The notes under the pieces were generated by a model, which saw nothing but the letters and a program-made list of their open reading frames with translations, was not told the origin of the DNA and searched no databases. From NCBI RefSeq assembly GCF_018494055.1, contig NZ_JABBFQ010000002.1, positions 310,001 to 374,000 on the forward strand: 64,000 bases of DNA, read 5' to 3'. Within the stretch, counting starts at the first letter, position 1, and each line of letters starts with the position of its first letter. Origin of the DNA: Rosenbergiella epipactidis (GTDB lineage: Bacteria; Pseudomonadota; Gammaproteobacteria; Enterobacterales; Enterobacteriaceae). Below are positions 21,926 through 31,199 of this stretch, piece by piece. The position numbers were made by a program, and so were the translations under genes.

Positions 21926-22759
21926 TTACTGTGCTTCTTTACGTAACTTCTCTATGTGTAACGTCAAAAATAATAACTCTTCTGGCTGAATATGATGCTG
22001 ATAATGCTGCGACAGATGTTTACCGACTAGCTCAGCCGCTGACCAGGCTAACGGGTACTGATTATGGACAGTTTCGGTTAATTCACTCTCTTCACTGTTA
22101 ACCTGAGTATGGGCTAAACAACGCTGTGCAAAGAACTTTAAATGCGTAACAAATCGCTGATAACTAAAGCTTTTATCATCATAATCAATACTTAGGTGAT
22201 ATTTCACCAGATTTAACATTTCTTGTATTAGGCGGGTGACTTGGGTGACCTCTTGCATATCACCTTTCAGCTGAGCGGTGACAAAATGCAACGTGATAAA
22301 ACCCGCTTCATCGAGCTGCAGTGTTACCCCTAACCGTCGCTCGATAATTTGTAACGCCACCACTGCCACTTGGTACTCGTTTGGATAAAGATGCTGAGTT
22401 TCCCATAACAGACGATTATGCAAAACGATACCATTACGTTTTCGTTCTAAAGCGCCGAAGCAGTGATCGGCCAACGAGATAAATAAGCTTTCTTGCAAAG
22501 GGCCTAATTGCTGGCGAGCATAGGTGACAATTCGATCACAGGTAAGGAGTACATTGAGAGGGATCTGTTGAATCAATTCGACAAAGTGGTCAAATAATGG
22601 ATTATTCTGCCGCGCAAAGATCTTCTCAATTTTACTGTGATCGATGCTGTCGCCACAACGTTTCTGGAAGGCGATACCTCGACCCATAATAATCTGCTCA
22701 TCCTTTGAGCCTTGTTGAACAACCACGACATTGTTGTTCAAGATTTTAACGATCTTCAT
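21926..22759 (-). CDS. bglG: BglG/LicT-family transcription antiterminator
   Basis: An RNA-binding antiterminator of 277 residues. The N-terminal CAT domain (1-55: MKIVKILNNNVVVVQ, IIMGRGIAFQKRCGD) binds the RAT. Two PRD domains follow (about 65-170 and 172-277), each with conserved His residues that are regulated by PTS phosphorylation (LADHCFGALER, LTLHIEKLRKE). The RAT 8-36 bases beyond its stop codon is the obvious target. Unlike E. coli bgl, I saw no second RAT upstream of this gene in 22760-22877. Confidence 0.94.
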   Translation of the reverse strand: MKIVKILNNNVVVVQQGSKDEQIIMGRGIAFQKRCGDSIDHSKIEKIFARQNNPLFDHFVELIQQIPLNVLLTCDRIVTYARQQLGPLQESLFISLADHCFGALERKRNGIVLHNRLLWETQHLYPNEYQVAVVALQIIERRLGVTLQLDEAGFITLHFVTAQLKGDMQEVTQVTRLIQEMLNLVKYHLSIDYDDKSFSYQRFVTHLKFFAQRCLAHTQVNSEESELTETVHNQYPLAWSAAELVGKHLSQHYQHHIQPEELLFLTLHIEKLRKEAQ

Positions 22760-22870
22760 CTCACCCCTTCACCCTATTTCAGGCAATTTGTCAGACTCGT
22801 CAGTCTGCCTCAAGATGCTTATCGGTAAAACGTGAGATAGATCGCCAGAAACCCCTCTTTTACGTCAATG

Positions 22871-22888
22871 TATTGTCTTAAGACAATA
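22871..22888. repeat. 18-bp perfect palindrome across the GNAT stop codon
   Basis: TATTGTCTTAAGACAATA is fully self-complementary and includes the TAA stop of the acetyltransferase gene. No T-tract follows on the minus strand. Role unknown; it may be chance. Confidence 0.4.
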
Positions 22889-23420
22889 AAAAATCCGACC
22901 GCTGCAATGCATAGAGTAGATGCTCGGCTAAGGGATGTTCCGCAGGGATGTGAGGATGATTGAAGGTGCGCTGTCGAGTCATGTTTAGCCGCTGCATCAA
23001 ACGTTCAGAACGCTGATTATGCACGGAAGTGAACGCCACAACTTGCTGTAAACTAAGATTTTCGAAGGCAAATTGTAACACTCGCTCGGCGGCTTCCGTC
23101 GCCAATCCTTGTGACCAAAAAGACGACGAGAAACGCCAGCCGATCTCAACACAAGGCGAAAAAGTGAATTTGTTCGGCTGCTCGTGCAGTCCGCAAAAAC
23201 CAATAAACTGAGCAGTGGATTTTAGCTCAACCGCCCAGAAGCCCCAGCCTTTACGCTGGATGATAAGCCGAAAGGTTTTCGCTAGCTCATCGCTCTGTGT
23301 GGCGCTGAGCGGATTCATAAAAAAACGCATGACGTCTGGGTCTTGATTCATTTCCCGAAAAGGGATCAAATCGGAAGTCTGCCACTGCCGTAATCGCAAA
23401 CGTTCTGTTTCAAGTTCCAT
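22878..23420 (-). CDS. GNAT-family N-acetyltransferase, RimJ/RimL type
   Basis: A protein of 180 residues. It starts LETERLRLRQW, has EIGWRFSSSFWSQGLATEAAERVLQFAF (the acetyl-CoA loop Q-G-L-A-T-E-A) and the C-terminal SVHNQRSERLMQRLNM segment, all typical of the Acetyltransf_3/RimJ-RimL branch. The substrate is unknown: amine, amino-acid or protein N-terminus. The ATG at 23420 has AAGGGGG 6 bases upstream; an earlier ATG two codons before touches that site. It stands alone between bglG and ycgR on the same strand. Confidence 0.85.
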   Translation of the reverse strand: MELETERLRLRQWQTSDLIPFREMNQDPDVMRFFMNPLSATQSDELAKTFRLIIQRKGWGFWAVELKSTAQFIGFCGLHEQPNKFTFSPCVEIGWRFSSSFWSQGLATEAAERVLQFAFENLSLQQVVAFTSVHNQRSERLMQRLNMTRQRTFNHPHIPAEHPLAEHLLYALQRSDFLLS

Positions 23421-23517
23421 TAACATCCCCCTTAACGTCGATCGTCTTCTAAGTGTAGAAAATGAATGAATTAAGGATAATTAATACCTTAAATTTCAGA
23501 AAATTCATACTACTGGC

Positions 23518-24231
23518 TTAACGTTTACGGTTGAAGTTCACCTCAAAGATGTAGGCAATCTTATTAAACGTCCGCTGTGTGATCAGCGACAAATTTAGGA
23601 AACGCATTGAGATGCGGTGAGTGAATTCGGGATGGTCCACTAAAGGCTCATCCAGAGGGGCTAGAGAGATCACCTCAACGTTAACCTTATATTCACCGTA
23701 TTCGCCTAAGTTCAGGTCAACCTTCTTGAAAATTGTCCCTTGCTTAAAAGCAGGATCCGGGAGTCCACGGCTAAAAAGCCCTATCCCGCCAGTAGAGAAA
23801 TTATCGACAAAGAAGCGGTGTAATTCCACATGGCCAGGGAGATGAATGGCAAGCGTGAATGCTTCTCTTAGGGGGACAGGAACACGTAAGTTGATTCGCC
23901 GCTGGATGTAGGAAAATGTCGGCACTAATTCGCCGAGCCATTGCTGCTGGCCCTGTTGCTCGGCAGTCACCACATTGGTGATACTAAAGATGATTTTAGC
24001 CTCGCTCCCTTCCGCCACCAATGTCAAAGGTGAAGCAAGCGGTCCGGGATTCTGTTGAGGAAGTAATCGAATACGGCTCCCTTCCATTCTTACCATTGAA
24101 AAGGTTTGCTTATCGTCATCCAAAGAGGCCAACACCAAGGTCTGTTGCTGCTTTTGAAATGTTCGCAATATTGACGCAAGTTCAAATCGGTCTTCGCGTA
24201 GTGAAGACGATTCAGATTCAGAATTCATCAT
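23518..24231 (-). CDS. ycgR: Flagellar brake protein YcgR (c-di-GMP receptor)
   Basis: A protein of 237 residues from the ATG at 24231 (AAAGG 9 bases upstream). The YcgR_2 domain lies at about 15-105. The PilZ domain follows with the c-di-GMP motif RxxxR at 112-116 (RINLR) and NxSxxG at 144-149 (NFSTGG). On binding c-di-GMP, YcgR interacts with the flagellar motor and slows swimming. No flagellar genes are nearby, which is normal for ycgR. A weak sigma-28-like -10 element lies upstream. Confidence 0.93.
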   Translation of the reverse strand: MMNSESESSSLREDRFELASILRTFQKQQQTLVLASLDDDKQTFSMVRMEGSRIRLLPQQNPGPLASPLTLVAEGSEAKIIFSITNVVTAEQQGQQQWLGELVPTFSYIQRRINLRVPVPLREAFTLAIHLPGHVELHRFFVDNFSTGGIGLFSRGLPDPAFKQGTIFKKVDLNLGEYGEYKVNVEVISLAPLDEPLVDHPEFTHRISMRFLNLSLITQRTFNKIAYIFEVNFNRKR

Positions 24232-24253
24232 AAATGGCATCCTTTAAAGCAAA

Positions 24254-24261
24254 CATTCGGC
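24254..24261 (-). promoter_or_regulatory. Possible sigma-28 -10 element for ycgR
   Basis: The minus strand reads GCCGAATG, close to GCCGATAA, about 23 bp before the ATG. The matching -35 15 bp upstream is only CTTA. ycgR is a flagellar class III gene in E. coli, which motivates the call. Confidence 0.3.
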
Positions 24262-24452
24262 CCAATGTGACGTAATTAAGCACTTATCTAAGAAAGGGGT
24301 TAGCGATCAACCGATTAATTGTTCAACTTTTTAAATATTAGCATGGCTTCACCCTACAATCGACGAGTATCCCTAATCGTCATAGGGCCACTGTATAATT
24401 ATTCATCGCGTAGTAAAAAATTCACAAATAGTTCAATACTATACAGATAAAA

Positions 24453-24468
24453 TGTGATCTCAATCACA
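24453..24468. promoter_or_regulatory. CRP site upstream of tsx
   Basis: TGTGA-TCTCAA-TCACA is a perfect symmetrical CRP core with AAA/TTA flanks. A TAAAAT -10-like element at 24511-24516 would place CRP near -62. E. coli tsx is CRP/CytR controlled, so this fits. The rest of the 380-bp gap between ycgR and tsx holds no gene that I can see. Confidence 0.8.
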
Positions 24469-24611
24469 TTATAATTTTTTAATAGTGCCGCAATAACCTC
24501 TCTTTAAGGGTAAAATTCTTGCCGACAAACAGGGTATGCACTGTCTAACTGCCTGTTACGATCTTGTGGGACTCATTTTTCGCGTTTTACATCCTCGATG
24601 AGCAAATAATA

Positions 24612-25466
24612 ATGAAATATAAATCACTGATAGCCGCCACAGTATTAGCCTCCACTGCGGCAACCTCTGCTTGGGCAGATGACTCCTCCGAATACCTCTC
24701 TGATTGGTGGCATCAAAGTGTCAACGTTGTCGGCAGCTACCACACCCGTTTTGGCCCTCATCCAAATAACGATATTTACTTAGAATATGAGGCCTTTGCA
24801 CATAAAGATTGGTTCGATTTTTACGGTTACGTCGATGTCCCTAAGTTTTTTGGCGTGGGTAACGCAAACGATGTCGGAATTTGGGATAAGGGCAAAGGTT
24901 CGCCATTATTCATGGAGATCGAACCCCGTTTCTCAATCGATAAGCTGACCAATACTGACCTCAGCATCGGTCCTATCAAACAGTGGTACTTTGCCAATAA
25001 CTATATCTACGATATGGGGCCTAACGATAAAAATCGTCAAAATACTTGGTATATGGGGTTAGGGACGGATATTGATACTGGGACTAAACTCTCACTGTCC
25101 TTAAACGTCTATGCGAAGTACCAGTGGGAAAACTATGGTGCGACCAATGAAGATAGCTGGGATGGTTACCGCTTCAAAGTGAAGTATATGTACCCGATTA
25201 CCACCCTATGGGGCGGAAACTTAGCCTATATCGGTTTCACCAACTTCGACTGGGGCTCTGACCTCGGTAATAACAGCACCGTGCGGACGAAGAACTCCAT
25301 CGCTTCCAGCCACATCTTGGCGCTCAGCTACGCGCATTGGCATTACTCTTTCGTCGCCCGTTATTTCCATAATGGCGGCCAATGGGAAGGCAGTGCAGAC
25401 CTAGGTGGATCGCGGACGAACAATACTGGCTGGGGCTATTATCTCGTCGCGGGATACAGTTTCTAA
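24612..25466 (+). CDS. tsx: Nucleoside-specific outer-membrane channel Tsx
   Basis: An outer-membrane beta-barrel of 284 residues. The signal peptide [22 protein letters not shown] (first 22 residues) is followed by [27 protein letters not shown], the conserved mature start of Tsx, and the barrel ends in YYLVAGYSF with terminal Phe. The family forms a narrow nucleoside channel and is a receptor for phage T6 and colicin K in E. coli. An open frame continues 16 codons upstream, but the signal peptide fixes the start at 24612. CRP site upstream, terminator downstream. Confidence 0.95.
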   Translation: MKYKSLIAATVLASTAATSAWADDSSEYLSDWWHQSVNVVGSYHTRFGPHPNNDIYLEYEAFAHKDWFDFYGYVDVPKFFGVGNANDVGIWDKGKGSPLFMEIEPRFSIDKLTNTDLSIGPIKQWYFANNYIYDMGPNDKNRQNTWYMGLGTDIDTGTKLSLSLNVYAKYQWENYGATNEDSWDGYRFKVKYMYPITTLWGGNLAYIGFTNFDWGSDLGNNSTVRTKNSIASSHILALSYAHWHYSFVARYFHNGGQWEGSADLGGSRTNNTGWGYYLVAGYSF

Positions 25467-25485
25467 CTGTCGCCTCATACTGGAC

Positions 25486-25516
25486 AGCCACCCTTTGAAG
25501 GGTGGCTTTTTTTTTA
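25486..25516 (+). terminator. Rho-independent terminator of tsx
   Basis: AGCCACCCTT (25486-25495) pairs with AAGGGTGGCT (25498-25507), followed by a long T-run. Confidence 0.93.
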
Positions 25517-25628
25517 GCCTAATCCTGCACAAATTTCTGATCCTCCCTGTTAACTTGCATTATGCTGGATAAACTTGGGCGTTCGTCCCACAAAATAAAA
25601 ATAGAAATATCCTCAATGCAAACAGAAT

Positions 25629-27026
25629 GTGAATGGAAACCTGCTAATGACTGTTGATAATGCTCCCTCGCCGCCCGCCACTATTGCCGCACGGATTGAT
25701 GCACTGCCCGCGACCCGTCCACTTTGGATCTTTATTAGCCTTTTGGCGCTCGGCGGTTTTTTTGAATTATTCGATCTCTTTGAAACCGGTTATATCAGTA
25801 GCGGACTGATCGCGGATCATATTTTTCATGTTGGCCAAGCCGGGCTATTAGGTATCTCGGATCAGGCTGCTTTTGCTTCCGTCACCTTTCTCGGCCTATT
25901 CGTTGGGGCTAGTCTACTCGCGCCATTCGCCGATCGTTATGGTCGACGGTTGACCTTTATTTTTGCTCTCGGCTGGTACGGCTTTTTCTCGCTTCTTATG
26001 GTATTTCAGCAAAGTAGCGAAGGTATTCTATTGTGCCGTTTTTTGGTTGGGATTGGTCTTGGCGTTGAGTTAGTGACGATCGATACCTATTTAGCAGAAT
26101 GGACCCCTGCCCGCCTGCGAAGCAAAGCATTTGCCTTTGCTTTCTTTGTGCAGTTTTTATCAGTACCCGCCGTGGCACTGCTTTCGTGGTGGTTGATCCC
26201 TCAACAATGGCTTGGCTTAGCGGGCTGGCGCTGGGTAATTATTATTGGGGCGGTATGCTCACTGATTATTTGGCTGATCAGACGGCAACTGCCGGAATCA
26301 CCACGCTGGCTGATGGAGAAAAATCAGGTACAAGCCGCCCACCGTATCATGATGGATATGGAAAAACGCTGCGGTGCACCGATCAATACCGACCAGCCTA
26401 TTCCCTCTGCTCAGAGCAACGTCAACGGTCAGTTTCGTGATATTTGGTCGCCAACATGGCGGAAACGGACCCTGATGTTGATGGTGATGAACTTCTTTCA
26501 AGCCATCGGCTTTTTTGGCTTCGGTAACTGGTTACCCACTCTGCTGTCAGGCAAAGGGGCATCGCTGTCACACAGTTTAGGGTATGCGTTCTTTATCACT
26601 TTAGCCTATCCGTTAGGCTCACTGCTTTGCACACTCTATGCGAATCGGTTCGAAAACAAATGGCAGATTGTTGCGGCTTCATTAATGACAGTGGTGTGTG
26701 GAACAGGTTTCGCTTTTGCTCACCAGCCTTGGCTGATGATCGTTTGCGGTTTTCTTATCACCTATTCCAATGCTTGGTTAACCTATAGCTATCACGCTTA
26801 TCAAACAGAGATCTTTCCTACCGCGATTCGTGCGCGCGCAGTCGGTTTTTGTTACTCCTTTAGTCGCCTCTCAACCGCCCTCAGTAGCGTACTGATTGGT
26901 ATGATCCTGACATCAGTCGGCAGCAGCGCTGTCGTATTATTTATCGTATTCAGTATGGTAATGGTCGTGCTATCTGTCGCGATTTTCGGCCCGACCACCC
27001 GCGGTAAAGACCTCGAAGATATTTAA
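25629..27026 (+). CDS. MFS metabolite:H+ symporter (sugar-porter-like, YaaU/NiaP group)
   Basis: An inner-membrane transporter of 459-465 residues; GTG at 25629 or ATG at 25647 may be the start. Twelve helices, motif A FADRYGRRLTF near 95, LVGIGLGVELVTIDTYLAEWTPARLRSKAFAF near 135, PESPRWLMEK after helix 6 (a sugar-porter signature) and QTEIFPTAIRARAVGFCYS in the second half. Relatives take up aromatic acids, niacin or unknown metabolites; I cannot assign the substrate. It lies alone between tsx and the gluconate dehydrogenase operon, convergent with the latter. Confidence 0.8.
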   Translation: MNGNLLMTVDNAPSPPATIAARIDALPATRPLWIFISLLALGGFFELFDLFETGYISSGLIADHIFHVGQAGLLGISDQAAFASVTFLGLFVGASLLAPFADRYGRRLTFIFALGWYGFFSLLMVFQQSSEGILLCRFLVGIGLGVELVTIDTYLAEWTPARLRSKAFAFAFFVQFLSVPAVALLSWWLIPQQWLGLAGWRWVIIIGAVCSLIIWLIRRQLPESPRWLMEKNQVQAAHRIMMDMEKRCGAPINTDQPIPSAQSNVNGQFRDIWSPTWRKRTLMLMVMNFFQAIGFFGFGNWLPTLLSGKGASLSHSLGYAFFITLAYPLGSLLCTLYANRFENKWQIVAASLMTVVCGTGFAFAHQPWLMIVCGFLITYSNAWLTYSYHAYQTEIFPTAIRARAVGFCYSFSRLSTALSSVLIGMILTSVGSSAVVLFIVFSMVMVVLSVAIFGPTTRGKDLEDI

Positions 27027-27059
27027 AAAAAACGCGGTAGCCCTGAGGGTTACCGCGTT
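27024..27059. terminator. Bidirectional terminator
   Basis: A 13-bp stem AACGCGGTAGCCC/GGGTTACCGCGTT (27031-27059, one G-T pair). The A-run at 27024-27030 gives a U-tract for the minus-strand dehydrogenase operon. Confidence 0.85.
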
Positions 27060-27075
27060 ATTCAGATAAAAACGA

Positions 27076-28392
27076 TTACTGACGTTTTTCTAGGGTTTCT
27101 ATGCTATGACTTCCCTGCTGGCCTTTAACATCGTCTTGTTTACGGATCTTCGCCACATCGCTGGCGGATACCGTTGATGATTGGGTATTCCCCCAACTAC
27201 TGCGCACGAAGTTAACCAAGTCGGCGACCTGCTGATCATTCATCCGCCAGCCAAAAGCAGGCATGGTGATCGCAGTAGGCGCTCCGGCCACAGCGGGTAA
27301 ACGTGCACCGGTTAAGATGATGTGAATCAGTGATGTAGGATCGTCGGCTAAGACAACCGGATTCCCTTTCAACTGCGGGAAGAAGCGCTTATAGCCCGTG
27401 CCATCTGTCTTATGGCAGGCTGCACAGCTGTCAACATACTCACTGGCACCCGCTTGCTGGTCATTTCCTTTCCACAGCGCTTTGGCAACCGTATCATCCG
27501 CAGTGAATGGCGTTTGATGGGGGTCTTGTGGAGCCAAGGTTTTCAGATACCGTGCAATAGCCGTGATATCGGCATCGGTCAGGTATTGTAAGCTATGCTC
27601 GACCACATCCGTCATGCCACCAAAGACGGCGGTTTGATCATTACGACCATAACGTAAGAACTGCTCCAGCTGTTGCTGGCTCCAACGACCGAGTCCGTCC
27701 CGATTATCGCCACGCAAGTTACTGGCGGTCCACCCATCAATCGGTGAGCTGCTGCCTGCTAGATACGTGGTGTTATCCTGTCCATTTAGCACTTTCTCTT
27801 GCATCGTGATACTACGCGGTGTGTGGCAAGCCCCACAGTGGGCTAACCCTTCAACCAAGTAACGCCCACGGTTGACACTTTCATCATCCTGAGTGGTCGG
27901 TTCAAAGGGCTTGACCTCTGGTGCAAACATTTTACGCCAGATCGCCAGTGGCCAGCGCATTGATAGAGGCCACGGGATATCGGTGGCTTTATTCGCTTGC
28001 TCGACGGCCGGAACGCCCTGCATAAAGTAAGCATACAGCGCATGCATATCTTCATCGCTGACCACCGCATAGGAGGGATAAGGCATAGCCGGATAAAGCG
28101 TATCACCGGTTTTCGCAATCCCCTGACGCACCGCCTTTTGGAAATCGTCGTAGCTGTAATCACCAATCCCCGTCTGCTTATCAGGGGTGATATTGGTACT
28201 GTAAATCGTACCGATCGGCGTTGCCATCGCGAGACCACCAGCAAAAGGTTTACCGCCCTTTGCAGTATGACAGGCCACACAGTCCCCTGCCCGCGCGAGG
28301 TACTCACCACGTTTAACCAGATCGCCCGACGTTTCGGCCAACGCACCAAAGGAGACCAACGTTAACACTAGGGTTAAAAAAGTCTTTTTCAT
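27076..28392 (-). CDS. Gluconate (or 2-ketogluconate) dehydrogenase, triheme cytochrome c subunit
   Basis: A periplasmic, membrane-anchored cytochrome of 438 residues. Signal peptide 1-19 (MKKTFLTLVLTLVSFGALA) is followed by three CXXCH heme sites: C38-VA-C41-H, CGACH and CAACH, each with a downstream Met-containing loop. It passes electrons from the flavoprotein subunit to ubiquinone. AAGGAG lies before the ATG at 28392; a longer frame to 28446 overlaps the previous gene and lacks a signal sequence. Third gene of a three-gene operon. Confidence 0.93.
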   Translation of the reverse strand: MKKTFLTLVLTLVSFGALAETSGDLVKRGEYLARAGDCVACHTAKGGKPFAGGLAMATPIGTIYSTNITPDKQTGIGDYSYDDFQKAVRQGIAKTGDTLYPAMPYPSYAVVSDEDMHALYAYFMQGVPAVEQANKATDIPWPLSMRWPLAIWRKMFAPEVKPFEPTTQDDESVNRGRYLVEGLAHCGACHTPRSITMQEKVLNGQDNTTYLAGSSSPIDGWTASNLRGDNRDGLGRWSQQQLEQFLRYGRNDQTAVFGGMTDVVEHSLQYLTDADITAIARYLKTLAPQDPHQTPFTADDTVAKALWKGNDQQAGASEYVDSCAACHKTDGTGYKRFFPQLKGNPVVLADDPTSLIHIILTGARLPAVAGAPTAITMPAFGWRMNDQQVADLVNFVRSSWGNTQSSTVSASDVAKIRKQDDVKGQQGSHSIETLEKRQ

Positions 28393-28402
28393 TCGCCTCT
28401 CC

Positions 28403-30187
28403 TTATGCCTGAACCAGTGGGCCTGGGTTCTTGAGGTACACCTCACGGATCGTTTTAGCCGACCAATAGGTCAGAGCCGCCACCAGTCCGGTTGGGTTAT
28501 AGCCAAGCCCCTGTGGGAACGCTGAGGCCCCCGGCACGAAGACGTTATGCACGTCCCAACTTTGCAGATAACGGTTAATCGCGCTCGTGGCTGGGTTTTC
28601 ACCCATGATTGCGCCACCATTCATATGGGTAGTTTGATAAGAGGTGGTATCGAAGTGCGCCCCCTCTTTCTTTGCTGCGCCTAAAATCGCTTTCGGATTC
28701 ATCGCTTCGGCAATTTTATGCATCTTAGACACCATAAACTGTGCCATTTTGATGTCGTTTTCTTGCCAGTCGAAAGTCATCCGCAGCAGCGGCTGCCCAT
28801 GAATATCTTTGTAATTGGGATCGAGGTCTAAATAGTTATTACGGTATGACTGGTGGGCGCCATGGGCATCCATCGAGACATGGTGGGTATAAGTGTCTGC
28901 AACGGCTGCTTTCCACTCACTTCCCCACGCTGGTGTGCCTGCAGGGACAGGAAGCCCAGAAATGGGTTTCACGCCTGCTTGGTTTACCCAGAAAGGTGAC
29001 CCACCGACAAAACCATGCGGACCATGGTCAAAGTTATCCGCGTTAAAGTCGTCCACAGCAACACCGGCCCCACCTGCTCCGATAAACGGGTTAGTGGTCG
29101 TATTTTTATCGAACAACGCTTTAAGGGTCGACATGTTCTGGTAGGCAAAGTTACGTCCCACAACCCCTTCATTGGTGATTGGGTTGTACGGCTTACCAAT
29201 ACCCGATAACAACATTAAGTGAACGTTGTGGAATTGGAATGCCGAGAGGATCACTAAATCTGCGGGTTGGATCTGTTCCCGACCTTGTGCATCCACGTAG
29301 GTGACACCTGTTGCGCGCTTTTTATCGTCGGTCAGGTTGACTTTCAGTACATAGGAATCGTTACGCAGTTCAAATTTAGGCTCTTGGCGAAGCGCTGGGA
29401 GAATATTAACGTTCGGCGATGCCTTAGAATACATGTAACAGGCGTAACCACTGCAATAACCGCAGAAGTTACACGGCCCCATTTGCGCCCCATAAGTGTT
29501 GGTATAAGGCCCAGAGGTGTTGGCTGAAGGCATGTCATAAGGATGGTAACCCACCGCTTGCGCAGCCTTATAGAATAATTGCGCAGAATAGGTTCTTTTC
29601 TGGGCCGGCAGTGGGAAGTCTTGCGAGCGATCCCCGGCATAAGGGTTCCCCCCTTTATCTTTACCCACGACATTGCCTTTAATCGACCAAGCGGTGCCTG
29701 AGGTACCAAAAACTTTTTCTGATTGATCAAAGAACGGTTCGAGTTCGTCGTAGGTGACGCCGAAATCTTGGATCGTCATACCTTCTGGAATAAAGTTTTT
29801 CCCATAACGCTCTTCGTAATGGCTACGCAGACGTAGTTCTGCTGGATCAACGCGAAAGTGAACGCCCGACCAGTGTAACCCTGCGCCACCCGTACCGGTA
29901 CCCGGCAAGAATGCGGCAAGCTGGCGATAAGGCACCGCCGTTTGCGAGGGATTATGGCGGATGGTTACGGTACTTTTGGACAGATCTTGGAAAAGCTTTT
30001 TACGAACGTTATAGGTTAATTCGTCGATCGATTGTGGGTAAGCCCCATCGGGATAAGTATCACGATGTGGACCACGCTCCAGCGCAACCACTGTCAGGCC
30101 CGCTTCGGTTAATTCTTTTGCCATAATCGCACCTGCCCAACCGAAGCCAACGATTACCGCATCTACTTTTTTCTGTTCATTCGCCAT
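28403..30187 (-). CDS. Gluconate (or 2-ketogluconate) dehydrogenase, flavoprotein subunit (GMC family)
   Basis: The catalytic FAD subunit, 594 residues. The Rossmann motif VIVGFGWAGAIMAKEL lies near residue 11, with GTGTGGAGLHWSG near 96, MGPCNFCGYCSGYACYMYSK near 240, and the C-terminal GMC segment HMNGGAIMGENPATSAINRYLQSWDVHNVFVPGAS. It has no signal peptide of its own, as usual; export with the Tat-signal small subunit is expected. It oxidises D-gluconate to 2-keto-D-gluconate in the periplasm. The close paralogue acting on 2-ketogluconate (to 2,5-diketogluconate) in Pantoea and Tatumella has the same architecture, so the substrate is not settled. Confidence 0.92.
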   Translation of the reverse strand: MANEQKKVDAVIVGFGWAGAIMAKELTEAGLTVVALERGPHRDTYPDGAYPQSIDELTYNVRKKLFQDLSKSTVTIRHNPSQTAVPYRQLAAFLPGTGTGGAGLHWSGVHFRVDPAELRLRSHYEERYGKNFIPEGMTIQDFGVTYDELEPFFDQSEKVFGTSGTAWSIKGNVVGKDKGGNPYAGDRSQDFPLPAQKRTYSAQLFYKAAQAVGYHPYDMPSANTSGPYTNTYGAQMGPCNFCGYCSGYACYMYSKASPNVNILPALRQEPKFELRNDSYVLKVNLTDDKKRATGVTYVDAQGREQIQPADLVILSAFQFHNVHLMLLSGIGKPYNPITNEGVVGRNFAYQNMSTLKALFDKNTTTNPFIGAGGAGVAVDDFNADNFDHGPHGFVGGSPFWVNQAGVKPISGLPVPAGTPAWGSEWKAAVADTYTHHVSMDAHGAHQSYRNNYLDLDPNYKDIHGQPLLRMTFDWQENDIKMAQFMVSKMHKIAEAMNPKAILGAAKKEGAHFDTTSYQTTHMNGGAIMGENPATSAINRYLQSWDVHNVFVPGASAFPQGLGYNPTGLVAALTYWSAKTIREVYLKNPGPLVQA

Positions 30188-30189
30188 AA

Positions 30190-30924
30190 TTAACTTCTCT
30201 CACCCCGAATCGATACTGGTGGTAATGGGTAGCGTTCACCTCGCTCTACCCAATCCATAAAGTCTGCACGCGCGCCTGGGAAATTAATTAATTTCCACCC
30301 CACTAATCCCTGGTTACCACCGTGGATAGGGTCGCTAAAGAAGCCTTCGCGGGTATTTTGCAGTAGGAATGAGAAGAAGGTTTTCGATGGCAGTTGCTGG
30401 AAGTTCACCTTGCCGCTTTCTAAGGCCTTGAGAAATTCAACTTGTTGCTCTGCACTGAGATCGGCAAAGATCTTGCCATATTGCTGCTGGCTTTGATGAT
30501 TCGCCTCGGCAATCCCCAATCGGTAAATTTGCTGTGGAACTAAAGGCAGCTGATAGCCAAACTCTTTTTCTACGTCGGGGGTGAAAGGCCCCTGCATATA
30601 CCAGTTTGCGCCGGTAGCATAAGGGGTGTTCATTTGACGATCAATATACTCAGGAACACCTGCTTCTAATGCACCTGGGCCACGCTCATCTTTCGGGATC
30701 AGTTGCGTTACGGCAGCGGTGATAAATGCAAATTCTTCAGCCGTAAACCAAGAAGGTTGGTACTCTCTCGCCTGAGAATGGGGAGAACCGGTGTTGTCTG
30801 CGGCCAAGACACTTCGACTCTCTAGAGCCCCTATCCCTGCCGTCCCGACAGCCATGGCTGGCGCGATAGCGATAGTTTTCAGCAGAAAATCACGGCGTGA
30901 CTGGCCGTTTTTTTGTTCTGACAT
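30190..30924 (-). CDS. Gluconate (or 2-ketogluconate) dehydrogenase, small subunit 3 (Tat signal)
   Basis: A subunit of 244 residues with a Tat signal: [22 protein letters not shown] at residues 9-30. Mature features include [39 protein letters not shown] and [25 protein letters not shown], conserved in the gluconate_2-dh3 family. It probably carries the flavoprotein through the Tat pathway and stabilises the complex. It starts the operon; the next gene begins 2 bp after its stop. A GntR/IdnR-like operator lies about 95 bp upstream. Confidence 0.92.
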   Translation of the reverse strand: MSEQKNGQSRRDFLLKTIAIAPAMAVGTAGIGALESRSVLAADNTGSPHSQAREYQPSWFTAEEFAFITAAVTQLIPKDERGPGALEAGVPEYIDRQMNTPYATGANWYMQGPFTPDVEKEFGYQLPLVPQQIYRLGIAEANHQSQQQYGKIFADLSAEQQVEFLKALESGKVNFQQLPSKTFFSFLLQNTREGFFSDPIHGGNQGLVGWKLINFPGARADFMDWVERGERYPLPPVSIRGERS

Positions 30925-30977
30925 GACATTGCCTTAATACTGCAAATGATGCAGCATGAAAAATTGAAAGATAGCGT

Positions 30978-31002
30978 GACAGTGTTGTTCGGTAACGCTG
31001 TC
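30978..31002 (+). other. Inverted repeat in the divergent sugar-acid dehydrogenase/sbmA region
   Basis: GACAGTGTT pairs with AACGCTGTC across 7 nt. The right arm includes CGGTAAC, a half-site of the palindrome at 31019. It may be a second regulator contact or an mRNA 5' hairpin of the dehydrogenase transcript. Confidence 0.4.
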
Positions 31003-31018
31003 GTATTTTTATAGGGTG

Positions 31019-31030
31019 GTTACCGGTAAC
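31019..31030. promoter_or_regulatory. GntR/IdnR-type operator candidate
   Basis: GTTACCGGTAAC is a perfect 12-bp palindrome matching the core of E. coli GntR/IdnR gluconate operators (TGTTACC-N-GTAACA type). Its position 95 bp before the gluconate dehydrogenase operon is what a gluconate-responsive repressor would need. Match from memory of the consensus; no regulator gene lies in this window. Confidence 0.6.
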
Positions 31031-31199
31031 AATCCAATTGTAACACAGTTGAGTAACATCAAAAATCATATCTACTTATTTTTTGTGACGACATTTAACA
31101 TCTTGTCATCACAATGTGTTTTTTAATCGCCAGTAAGATCCTTCTCCCGTCGGTTAAACTAGTATAGTCACCACAGGAGTAAATTTTCAGGGAGTTACC

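Noticed and set aside
22812-22827. CAGACT/AGTCTG hairpin upstream of bglG as a terminator or RAT
   Set aside because: Only a 6-bp stem, no T-tract and no GGATTGTTAC/GCAAAACC parts of a RAT.
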